Source: Actinomycetales bacterium UBA1383
GTDB taxonomy: Bacteria > Actinomycetota > Actinomycetes > Actinomycetales > Actinomycetaceae
Assembly: GCA_002305415.1 (NCBI GenBank)
Contig: DBQX01000139.1
Coordinates: 1 to 20,511 of the forward strand
Reading direction: 5' to 3'
Length of the DNA stretch: 20,511 nucleotides
In this document: piece after piece, positions 1 through 8,049 of the stretch
Numbering within the stretch: the stretch's first letter is position 1
How the letters are laid out: every line of letters starts with the position of its first letter
Notes under the pieces: generated by a model
What the model saw: the letters and a program-made list of their open reading frames with translations, nothing else
Told to the model about the DNA's origin: nothing
Databases searched by the model: none
Translations under genes and position numbers: made by a program

Positions 1-168
1 CCCGAAGAAGTGGGTGGGCCGGTCCTCGACGATCGTCTCCACCAGATCATCGAACAGCTTCGCGCAGTGTGATTCCTTCCAGTCGTAGTTGCGCTGATAC
101 ACCGGAATCACCAGGCACCGCTCTCCACTGGCGAACATTTCGACCAGGCTCTGCAACGAACCCTGCAT
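1..168 (-). CDS. DUF262 domain protein, N-terminal fragment (runs off the left edge)
   Basis: The first 56 codons of a gene are present; the rest lies beyond base 1. Residues 20-30 read VIPVYQRNYDW, the signature I-P-x-Y-Q-R-x-Y-x-W at the start of DUF262 domains, followed by a helix with FDDLVETI and PTHFFG, also typical. DUF262 is the NTP-using, ParB-like domain of GmrSD/BrxU type IV restriction enzymes and of SspE, where it is often joined to a DUF1524 HNH nuclease. Whether a nuclease domain follows here cannot be seen. The ATG at 168-166 shares one base with the stop codon of the methyltransferase upstream (TGATG) and has a GGGAGGGAGAG ribosome site just before it, so the two are almost certainly translationally coupled. 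I infer that it acts with the DrmMI/DrmD pair in defence. Confidence 0.85.
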   Translation of the reverse strand, partial: MQGSLQSLVEMFASGERCLVIPVYQRNYDWKESHCAKLFDDLVETIVEDRPTHFFG

Positions 169-3100
169 CAGGACTCTCCCTCCCCCTGCTGTGTCTTCTC
201 ATTCAGAATGCGCTCGAAGTGGGCGTACGCCTGCCGCATGTCCGCCTCCCGATCCAGCAGCCGGAACGGCAACTCGTAGGTGTAGGTGTTCCCGGCCTGG
301 TTGGTGGCCGTGCGCTCCTCACGGCTGATGCCATCGCCCTTGCGACGCCACACCTGCAACACCTCGGTAGGCACCAGCCGACCGTTCATGTCATACACGT
401 AGGAGCGGTGGTCATAGCCGTAGAGCACCGCGAACTGGGTGCGGTACACGGTGCACAGTTCGTCGGCGGTCACGCCGAGCATGAGGGCGACGAGGGCGTC
501 GATCTCTACCAACGCCTGCCGGCGGTCCTCCGCGATCCGCAACGGCGTCGAAGCCGTCCACTCAGGGGCCACATCCCCCAGCGCCGGCCGGTTCTCCCGT
601 GGTCGGCCAGACGCCCACGTATCGGAGCGGAATGCGGGGTCGAAGACCTCGCGCCACAGGTCCGCGTAGGCGTCGGTCACGCAGTTGAGTCGAAGGGCCC
701 TCGCGCGGAGCGCATTCCCGAGTGGATGTTCGAGCGGAGCCAGCGGCATCCGCTCGAAAACACCTTGGTAGATCCCACTCTTCGGAGCAGCACGGACGCC
801 GACATCAGCGATCAAGGAACTGGTCACGGCTGCAACATGCGCGATGTCTCGGAGCGCCCGGTGCGGCGCGCCCACGCAGAAGACTCCATTGATGTGCCCG
901 GTACCCGGAGGAATGAGCGCCGGGATGAGAGTCCGCTCGCCCGTATTCGCCGCCATCGCCCGCCACGCAACGCGGTAGTAATCGCGCGCCGGAATGGGGT
1001 GGGCGTCGGTGCCCCAGTCGGTGTAGGCGACGTCGTACTCGTAGCGATCCCCAGCAGGCTTGTAGGACGTCGCGGGGATGGCGTCCGGCGCGAGTGCTTC
1101 GAAGTCCGTCTCCGACCAGTCGAGGTTGTTGCGCATGGTCGAGTTCGGGGTCTTGTACAGGGGTGTCGAGACGTGTAGGTGCGGTCCTTGCAGAATGACG
1201 TCGTCCCACGAGTCCGGTACGCCCCACTGGGTGATGAAGCGGCCCTTCTTGCGGTCGATGGATTCATCCCAGCCACGAGAGAACTCGAGGTCCAGAGATC
1301 CGATCCGTTCAGCCTCGGCCATTGTGGCAAGGACACGGGCGACCGCCCGGTTGACGGTGTAGAGCATGCGAGTCTGCCGAACTGGGGTGTCGTCGTCTTC
1401 GAGGACCGCGTGCCACGTGCGAAGCTCGTGGTCGGTGACCTCGATGATGCGGCCGGCGTGGGGCCGGACATCCCAGTTGCCCTCCGGGTCTTTCAGACCC
1501 GGCTCGTCACCGGAACCGTCGTGCTGAAGTGACCGCTGCACGGTGTCCGGGTGGTAGAGCGATGCGGCAGACTGGAAATTCACGGAGTCGCTGGCTCGCT
1601 GGTAGACATGCACGCCGTAGCTCACGTGGTGGTCGATCTCGAAGAGGACGAGCTCGTTGATGAACTGCCAGTGCCGCCGCAAGCGCGGATATGTCGCCGC
1701 GCGAAGGCCACCAGCCTTCTCGTCCGTGAAATGTGTCTCGGGATGGATCAGTCCTACAGTGCCCATCGGCGAGGTGTGACGCCAGGCCTGGGACATGAAG
1801 CACCGGTACAGGTCCGGTTGGAGGCCGGAGAGGTAGGGGTAATTGGTGGGGTCGTTGGCGAACTCCGCGGTGACGGCAACCTCGGTGGTGCCGTCAAGGA
1901 CCAGATCCCGCAGACCGGGAAGTTCCAGCGTTTCCGCACGTTTGGCGGCGCGGGCGGCCTCACTGGGTTTGTGGGCGAGCTGCCACCACGGGTCGCCTTC
2001 GGCGAGGAGGGCGTCCACGTCGGAGCGGGGCCTAACCCAGGGTGGGTTTCCGAGTTGGAGGTCGAAGCCGCCGCGGGCGAAGACGGTGGCGAAGTCGAGT
2101 TCCCAGTGGAAGAACCCTTGCTGGTCGGCGACCTTCTCGCACACGCGCAGCCACGGGTGGGCCTCCAGCACACTGGCGGCGGGCTTGGCCTCGGCGAACC
2201 CGAGGTCCAGCTTCTCGGCGTCGTTGAGTTCGTCCCAGTCCAGATTGGCACTGAGTTGGTCCATGCCCGCGTACGACCTCTTGCCGTGGGCCTTGGCCTG
2301 CGTGGTGTCGCGGCCGAGGAGTTGTTGGAGGGCGTCGAGCCACTGCGCGAACGTGGGCGGGTGGGTATCGGTCTCGGTGAGGGGCCAGAACCACAGGGCG
2401 GCCCAGGCGTCCATGACGCGGCGGAGGCGGCGGTAGGCGCCGTTGGCGTCGGCGAGGGACTCCTCGATCCGCTCGCGGGTGACGTTGCCGCCCGACGGTT
2501 CGGGCTCGTGACCCCAGACAGGGATGTCCCGGCGGGCCTCGGACTCGGCGATCTGCAGCCGGCGCAGGGCGAACTGCCAGAGGACCTCGACCCGGTCGGC
2601 GACCTCGAGCAGCGCCGTCAGCTGGGCCTTGGTGGGCTTGCTGGTGACCTGGCGGCGCCAGGACTTCAGGGCGGCGGTCTCGTCGGGGGCCAAGGTGCGG
2701 GCCTCTTTCGCCTCCACCGCCGAACCCCACCCGGCGGCGGGCAGAAGGAAGTGGTGGATCGCCCCGGCGGTGGAGGTGCGCACCCCGGCCGCCATGTCCG
2801 CGGCCAGTTCGGTGAGGGGGTGGTCGGTGGGGGTGGCGGTCAGCCAGGACTTGTTCGCCACCTGTGTCTCGGAGTAGGTGGCGTGCCGGGCGCCGATGAG
2901 GGAGTTGCCGCGGCGCAGGTGCAGCCCGAACCAGGGGGCCTGCAGCCCGGAGACCATGGTGTCCAGCCAGAGGGAGATCTCCGCCAGTTCCACTGCGGTG
3001 GCGTTCAGGTCCACCCCGTACACCTGGTGCAGGGCCAGGTAGGCCTTCACTCGCTGCAGTTCGCGGGGGTAGGCGTCGGGGTCGATGCGCTGGCCGGTCT

Positions 3101-4862
3101 CCTCCTGACGGCGGCGCAGGTACTGCTCCGCGAGCTGCCTCACGGCCTCGATGGCGAACGCCCCCGACCCCAGGGCCGGCTCGCACACGGTCAGGTGGAG
3201 CAGGTCCTCCGCCGGTGTGGTGGTGCCGTCCTGGTCGAGGAGTTCCTCCAGCGCCTGGGAGACGGTGAACCGGGTGAGCACCTCGGGGGTGTAGTAGGAG
3301 GCGGACTGTTGCCGCTCCCGGCCCGCGAGCCGGAAGACGAACGTGCCGGCCTCGTGGATCACGGGCTTGACCTCGCCGGTGACCTCGTCCGTGAAATGCA
3401 CGAAGTCGGCCTGGCTGATCCCGGTGGCGCGGTGGACGGGGACCACCCAGGAGCCCTTGGCCGGGTCCCCGTTCTTGGCGACCTCGTACAGGTCCTCGGT
3501 GGCGAAGAACCCGGTGTAGGACATCAGGCCCTCGTAGACCGCGCCGAGCTGGTTGATGCCGAGCTCGGCGTAGGAGATGAAGCCGCGGTCCCGCCCGCCT
3601 GCCTCCTTGGACAGCAGCAGGTGGCGCAGCACCTGCTGGAGGGCCTCGTTGCCGAGCCCGACCTCGTCGATGAGGGCGGTTGCGGCGGGCAGGAAGAGGT
3701 CCGCCTTGAGCGACTGGAAGGTCAGGCCGGAGGGGGCGGCGCCGTCGTCGGCCGGTGGCAGGTGGCCACGGTCGACGAGCCGGAACAGCAACGCCAGCGA
3801 CTCGTACAGGTGGGTGCCGGCCTTGGCGCGCGGGCTGGGCAATTCGACGAGGGTGAGCTCGCGCAGCCGGTCCAGGGAGTAGCCCTGCTCGTACTCGCTC
3901 GCCCCCACCGGCAGGACCTCCAGTTCCGGGGAGGCTTCGGCGTAGAGCAGGAACAGGATGCGGTACAGGAACCGCAGCGACTGCTTCGCCAACGGTTGGG
4001 CCTGCCCGGCGGGCAGCGGGGGCAGCCCGGTGGCCTTGCGGCGGGCGACCACCTCGTTCGCGATGATCTCGATGGACAGGCGCACCCCCTCGCGCAGGTC
4101 CTGCGAGACCCCCACGGTGTGCTTGACCGACTCCTCCAGCGTCTGTGCCCACCAGATGGCACCGTCCGCGTCCGGGGCCAGGGAGTCCGCAGCGACGCAG
4201 GTCAGGGCGCGGTCGATCTCGCCGCCCCGCTTGGTCTCGTTGCGTTCGCAGACCAGTTGCAGGTCCACGGCCAGGTAACGGCCCTCCGCCCAGCGGACCT
4301 TCTCGGTGAGCAGCAGCCAGCGGCCGGCGAGGACGAGCGCGAAGTCGGGGCCGTCGTCGGCCACGAACAGGGCCGAGAGGAGACGGGGCACCGAGGTGAG
4401 GCGGGTGGTCTCGTCCGGCTCCCACGGCTCGAGGAGGGTGGGGGCGTCCTTCTCCAGCAGGTCGTCCACCGCGTCCACCGGGGTGGCCTCGATCAGCACC
4501 AGCGGGGCGCCGGCCGTGATCCCGGGGGCGGAGATGGCCAGGGCGGGGCCGGTGCGGTGGGTGTGGTACCCGGCGTCGTCGTACCCCAGGACGCGGCGGA
4601 GGGTGGCGTAGACCGTGCGGGCGGCCTCGGCGTGCCCGGCGGGGTCGGTGGTTCCGTTCGGGGAGGTCAGGTCCGCCAGCGTGGTTTCCAGGGCGGCGCG
4701 CTCGGCGGTGAAGCGGGACCGAGCCGTGGGGACCTCGGCGGCGTCCCAGTCCTTCCGGCGGGCGATCACCCGGGCCTGGAAGGACTCCTTGGTGGCGTCG
4801 GTGGTGAAGAAGTGCTCGGAGATGAAGTCCTCACCGAGGAGAATGGCGTCACTGCTGGGCAT
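168..4862 (-). CDS. drmMI: DrmMI-like class 1 DISARM N6-adenine DNA methyltransferase
   Basis: This protein of 1564 residues is a very large SAM-dependent N6-adenine methyltransferase in the type IIG/PglX/DrmMI size class. SASYYTPEVLTRF (about 520-532) precedes the SAM-binding motif I, EPALGSGAF (561-569); VDLN (617-620) follows. FHWELDF...GGFDLQLGNPPW carries the catalytic NPPW (939-942). The long N-terminal 500 residues and the C-terminal 600 residues are outside the catalytic core; the latter probably holds the target-recognition region. In DISARM the methylase marks host DNA so that the helicase complex attacks only unmarked phage DNA. The ATG at 4862 has a GGAGGAGA site at 4866-4873 and overlaps the helicase gene by 14 nt. 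The last third (below about position 2000) is visibly less GC-rich than the rest. A solitary type IIG or PglX-like enzyme is the alternative, but the DrmD neighbour favours DrmMI. Confidence 0.85.
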   Translation of the reverse strand: MPSSDAILLGEDFISEHFFTTDATKESFQARVIARRKDWDAAEVPTARSRFTAERAALETTLADLTSPNGTTDPAGHAEAARTVYATLRRVLGYDDAGYHTHRTGPALAISAPGITAGAPLVLIEATPVDAVDDLLEKDAPTLLEPWEPDETTRLTSVPRLLSALFVADDGPDFALVLAGRWLLLTEKVRWAEGRYLAVDLQLVCERNETKRGGEIDRALTCVAADSLAPDADGAIWWAQTLEESVKHTVGVSQDLREGVRLSIEIIANEVVARRKATGLPPLPAGQAQPLAKQSLRFLYRILFLLYAEASPELEVLPVGASEYEQGYSLDRLRELTLVELPSPRAKAGTHLYESLALLFRLVDRGHLPPADDGAAPSGLTFQSLKADLFLPAATALIDEVGLGNEALQQVLRHLLLSKEAGGRDRGFISYAELGINQLGAVYEGLMSYTGFFATEDLYEVAKNGDPAKGSWVVPVHRATGISQADFVHFTDEVTGEVKPVIHEAGTFVFRLAGRERQQSASYYTPEVLTRFTVSQALEELLDQDGTTTPAEDLLHLTVCEPALGSGAFAIEAVRQLAEQYLRRRQEETGQRIDPDAYPRELQRVKAYLALHQVYGVDLNATAVELAEISLWLDTMVSGLQAPWFGLHLRRGNSLIGARHATYSETQVANKSWLTATPTDHPLTELAADMAAGVRTSTAGAIHHFLLPAAGWGSAVEAKEARTLAPDETAALKSWRRQVTSKPTKAQLTALLEVADRVEVLWQFALRRLQIAESEARRDIPVWGHEPEPSGGNVTRERIEESLADANGAYRRLRRVMDAWAALWFWPLTETDTHPPTFAQWLDALQQLLGRDTTQAKAHGKRSYAGMDQLSANLDWDELNDAEKLDLGFAEAKPAASVLEAHPWLRVCEKVADQQGFFHWELDFATVFARGGFDLQLGNPPWVRPRSDVDALLAEGDPWWQLAHKPSEAARAAKRAETLELPGLRDLVLDGTTEVAVTAEFANDPTNYPYLSGLQPDLYRCFMSQAWRHTSPMGTVGLIHPETHFTDEKAGGLRAATYPRLRRHWQFINELVLFEIDHHVSYGVHVYQRASDSVNFQSAASLYHPDTVQRSLQHDGSGDEPGLKDPEGNWDVRPHAGRIIEVTDHELRTWHAVLEDDDTPVRQTRMLYTVNRAVARVLATMAEAERIGSLDLEFSRGWDESIDRKKGRFITQWGVPDSWDDVILQGPHLHVSTPLYKTPNSTMRNNLDWSETDFEALAPDAIPATSYKPAGDRYEYDVAYTDWGTDAHPIPARDYYRVAWRAMAANTGERTLIPALIPPGTGHINGVFCVGAPHRALRDIAHVAAVTSSLIADVGVRAAPKSGIYQGVFERMPLAPLEHPLGNALRARALRLNCVTDAYADLWREVFDPAFRSDTWASGRPRENRPALGDVAPEWTASTPLRIAEDRRQALVEIDALVALMLGVTADELCTVYRTQFAVLYGYDHRSYVYDMNGRLVPTEVLQVWRRKGDGISREERTATNQAGNTYTYELPFRLLDREADMRQAYAHFERILNEKTQQGEGES

Positions 4863-7755
4863 GGTTCTCCTCCGTGCTCGCGACCGAGTGCTCCGGTGGC
4901 ACCACCACCAGCAACGGGCGCACCAACTGCCGGTCCGGGGCCATCGCGGCGGCGAGCCTGGCTTCCTCCTCCACGCTGACGCGGCGGGCCTTCAGCTCGC
5001 GGCGCTGGATCAGGGTGTCCGCCTCGTCCTCCCACTGCTCGGCGCGGCGGGACCACGCCTCCACCCGGTCCGTGGCTGCGGCCGCGGAGGCGGCGAACAC
5101 CTGGGCCATCTCGGTGCGGGCCGCGGCGACGGCGTGGGCCACCAGGGGTTGCAGGGCCTCCGCGTGGGCGGGCGCACCCGGGTTGGCGGGAGCGGCGTCC
5201 AGGCCCACGGCCTGCACCATCTCCTGCCCGGACTCGTACGGGGTGATCGGCGCGAACGCGGGATTGGCCGGGTTGGGGAACTCCACGCTCAGGAAGGAGG
5301 AGGACACCACGTGGCCACGCTTGTTGGTCAGCGTGCCGGCCAGCAGCACCGTGGGGTGGTCCACGGTGCCGCGCACCGCGAAGACCTGGTTGCGGCCGAG
5401 GGACGCCAGCGCGCGGTCCGCGGCCCAGTCCAGCACCGGGTGCAGCGGGCCGAGGTAGTGGGCCTCGGGCCAGGTGGAATCCGACTCGTCCGACAGGGCG
5501 GCACGGAGGAGATTCTTGCCGCGGGTGGTGGAGGTGACGAGCTTCAGGGTCTCCTGGACGCGGCGTTCCTGCAGGTAGGACTGCGGGAGCACCTCCAGGC
5601 GCTGGATCAGGTCCTTGGGCGGGCGGAACTGGATGATCTGTGCCTCGGGGTACTCGCGCAGCTCGACCCCCTGCGAGGTCACCGGCGCGCCCGGGGTGAT
5701 GAACGCTTCCTCCAGGGCTTCGCGCAGGAAGTCCACCTCGCGGCCGAAGAGGGAGGAGGCACCGCCGTCGGCGGGCGCGGGTGGGTGGGCCACCGGGGTG
5801 GGGGGCGTGGTGGTGGTGCCCATGATCTTGGCGAGCAGCGCCGCGACCGGGTCCATCCGCTCGGTCTCCTCCGGCGTGGCGACGACGTCATCCAGCTCGC
5901 GCTGGCCCGCCAGCACGCGCTTGATCTCGTCCTCCTCCTGGGAGACGTCGTACTTACCCATCAGGGAGGCCACGTCCCCCAGCGCGGTATGGGCCTCGTG
6001 CTCCTTCTCGATCAGCTTGGACAGGACGCGGAGGTCACCGGAGAAGGTGTCCGAGTCCGGCTCGAGGAGCAGGGTGGTGATCTGCGGGGAGTGACGCTGG
6101 CCGTACCGGTCGATGCGGCCGTTGCGCTGCTCGATCCGGATGAGGGACCACGGGATGTCGAAGTGGATGAGCTCGTGGCACTGCAGGTGCAGGTTCACGC
6201 CCTCGGAGGCCACATCCCCGGTGACGAGGATGCGGATCGGGGAGGTGGACTGCTTGAAGCTCTCCACGATCTCCTGCTGCTCCTGGTCCGTCAGGCCGCC
6301 GTGGAGGATACGGACCTGGTCCTCGGTCATGTGGAGATCGTGTTGGAGCGTGGCGGCCAGCCACCGGAGCGTGGGGACACGCTCGGCGAAGATGACCGCA
6401 CGGTTCGGGGCGTGGTTGGCGACGCCGATGTGGGCGAGGTAGTCCACGAGACGGTCGTACTTGGCGGACGGCGCGGCCAACGCGGCGCGGGTGAGATCGA
6501 GGAGGCGGTGGAGCGCCGTCGTCTCGCGCTGCTTCGCCGGGGAGGTGGCGGGGGCGAGGCGCTTGAGACGCTCCTCGATCGTGGCCTCGAGGGCGGCCGG
6601 CGAGGACAGGAACGCCTTGGCCAGCGTCCACGGGAAGAGGGCGGTGTTGCCGGAGTACGGGGGCGTGCCGGTGCGGGGGTGGAGCCAGACCTCGTCCAGC
6701 TCGCGGGCGATCGCGTTCTCCGCCGCCGAGGCCGGGACGAGGAAGTTCTGGGGCTGCTTGCGCTCCGCCCAGTCCGCGCCCACCACCGTGGCGACCTCCG
6801 GGGAGTGGCGGTGGCGGCGGACGATGAGGCGCTCGACCTCATGGTCGATGAGCGAGCCGTCCGGGCGGACTGCCGTCGGCTCCAGCAGGCGGATCAGCTC
6901 GGCGAAGGACTCAGGCCGGCCGTTGTGCGGGGTGGCCGAGGCGAGGATCAGGGCGTCCGTGTTGGGGGCCAGCACGCGGGCGAGCCGGTTGTTCTGGGTG
7001 GAGGAGTTGGTGACGTTGTGGGATTCGTCGATGACCACGGCGTCCCAGCGGTGCTGCCGCAGGTGGGCCAGGTAGCGGTCCGACTTCAGGGTGTCCACCG
7101 AGATGATCACCCGCTTGTAGAACGTGAACGGGTTCCGCGTGGCCGGGAGCTTCTGGCGGACGCGCTGGATGCCCACGGAGTCCAGTCGCACGAACGGCAG
7201 GGCGAACCGGGACCACATCTCGTGCTGCATCTGCTCCAGCACGTGGCGTGGGGAGACGATGAGGATGCGATCTCCCCTTCCGCGGCGGACGAGCTCGGCG
7301 AGGATCATGCCGATCTCGAGGGTCTTGCCCAGGCCCACGGCGTCCGCGAGGAGGATCCGTGGGCGGAGGTTGGTGGGGTCCAGGGCCTTGCGGACCGCGT
7401 CCTGCTGGTAGCCCAGCGCGTCCGCGAGCATCTGGGTGGAGACGGTGAGCTCGTCGGAGTCCAGGGGGATGGCGGTCTTGCGGAGCGTGGCCTCGAGCCA
7501 GAGGCGGGCGGTGCGGTAACGCGGGGACGGGTCCCCGACCACGCGCGCCTCCGCCGGGTTGTGCGGCTCGATCCTGTCCAGGTTCTCGTAGAACGTGGCC
7601 GTGGAGTCACGGACCAGCTCGGAGAGGCCCTGGACCGTCAGGAGTGCGCCGTCCTGGGTGTGCTCCACCCCCGTGACCAGCCACTCCTCGTCCCGGACCA
7701 CCACCACCGAACCCGGCGCAACGGACAGCTCTGATGTGGTGTGCGTGCTGGTCAA
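4849..7755 (-). CDS. drmD: DrmD-like SNF2 family helicase (DISARM class 1)
   Basis: This 968-residue protein is a superfamily 2 SNF2-like translocase. Walker A is in DAVGLGKT (GLGKT 141-145), motif II is VIDESHN (DESH 243-246), motif III is SATPHNG (273-279), motif V is GDVASEGVNL (513-522) and motif VI is QRNGRIDRYGQ (543-553). The stretch HFDIPWSLIRIEQRNGRIDR and the C-terminal segment containing WPEAHYLGPLHPVLDW are characteristic of DrmD, the class 1 DISARM helicase, rather than of chromatin-type Swi2/Snf2 or HepA/RapA. It is expected to translocate on DNA and help restrict unmethylated phage genomes. The start is a TTG at 7755, with purine-rich GGGGGAG about ten bases upstream; no ATG or GTG lies earlier in frame. 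It is the first gene of the three-gene operon and overlaps the methylase gene by 14 nt. Confidence 0.88.
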   Translation of the reverse strand: MTSTHTTSELSVAPGSVVVVRDEEWLVTGVEHTQDGALLTVQGLSELVRDSTATFYENLDRIEPHNPAEARVVGDPSPRYRTARLWLEATLRKTAIPLDSDELTVSTQMLADALGYQQDAVRKALDPTNLRPRILLADAVGLGKTLEIGMILAELVRRGRGDRILIVSPRHVLEQMQHEMWSRFALPFVRLDSVGIQRVRQKLPATRNPFTFYKRVIISVDTLKSDRYLAHLRQHRWDAVVIDESHNVTNSSTQNNRLARVLAPNTDALILASATPHNGRPESFAELIRLLEPTAVRPDGSLIDHEVERLIVRRHRHSPEVATVVGADWAERKQPQNFLVPASAAENAIARELDEVWLHPRTGTPPYSGNTALFPWTLAKAFLSSPAALEATIEERLKRLAPATSPAKQRETTALHRLLDLTRAALAAPSAKYDRLVDYLAHIGVANHAPNRAVIFAERVPTLRWLAATLQHDLHMTEDQVRILHGGLTDQEQQEIVESFKQSTSPIRILVTGDVASEGVNLHLQCHELIHFDIPWSLIRIEQRNGRIDRYGQRHSPQITTLLLEPDSDTFSGDLRVLSKLIEKEHEAHTALGDVASLMGKYDVSQEEDEIKRVLAGQRELDDVVATPEETERMDPVAALLAKIMGTTTTPPTPVAHPPAPADGGASSLFGREVDFLREALEEAFITPGAPVTSQGVELREYPEAQIIQFRPPKDLIQRLEVLPQSYLQERRVQETLKLVTSTTRGKNLLRAALSDESDSTWPEAHYLGPLHPVLDWAADRALASLGRNQVFAVRGTVDHPTVLLAGTLTNKRGHVVSSSFLSVEFPNPANPAFAPITPYESGQEMVQAVGLDAAPANPGAPAHAEALQPLVAHAVAAARTEMAQVFAASAAAATDRVEAWSRRAEQWEDEADTLIQRRELKARRVSVEEEARLAAAMAPDRQLVRPLLVVVPPEHSVASTEENHAQQ

Positions 7756-8049
7756 GACTTCTCTACTCCCCCACGGTGCGGCTCTGCGCCCGGATGATCT
7801 GCTGGTTCGAGCCTACGTCACGAGTAGGCGTGAGGCAGGCCAGCGCGGGGCGTGGCCGGGTGTGTTCGCAGGGCCTGGGCCGGGGGTTGGACTTGAAGAT
7901 GGGACGTACCCTGGCCAATACCCATCCAGACGATTCCTCCGCAAGTCAAGGTCCCCATTTCTGAGGACAGCCGAACGTGCTCGCGGATGTCGCTGTACTG
8001 CTGGACTTTGGCTGGTACGCGTCGGCCAATCGGTAAGGAGAAAGCAGCG
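7756..8049. other. Divergent intergenic region between the defence operon and the M23 gene
   Basis: About 294 bases without a convincing gene. It must hold the promoter of the defence operon (leftward) and that of the M23 peptidase gene (rightward). The only structure I can point to is the inverted repeat at 7810-7828 described separately. For the M23 gene I see a good ribosome site (AAGGAG at 8035-8040) but no clear -10/-35 pair. Confidence 0.5.
7809..7828 (-). promoter_or_regulatory. Possible promoter -10 box and operator-like inverted repeat before drmD
   Basis: On the minus strand TAGGCT (7814-7809) fits the actinobacterial -10 consensus TAnnnT and lies 53 bases before the TTG start. It overlaps a perfect inverted repeat GCCTAC-N7-GTAGGC (7810-7828), a layout expected of a repressor site over a promoter. 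The matching -35 region (CTGCCT at a 17-base spacing) is weak, so this is a suggestion only. Confidence 0.28.

Noticed and set aside
1551..4979. A long open frame on the plus strand (over 1100 codons) opposite the methyltransferase gene
   Set aside because: It is glycine/valine-rich low-complexity translation produced by G/C-ending codons of the opposite gene, with no family motif, whereas the minus strand shows clear methyltransferase motifs.
4615..7734. A long open frame on the plus strand opposite the helicase gene
   Set aside because: Same shadow effect; the minus-strand frame has all SNF2 helicase motifs in order.
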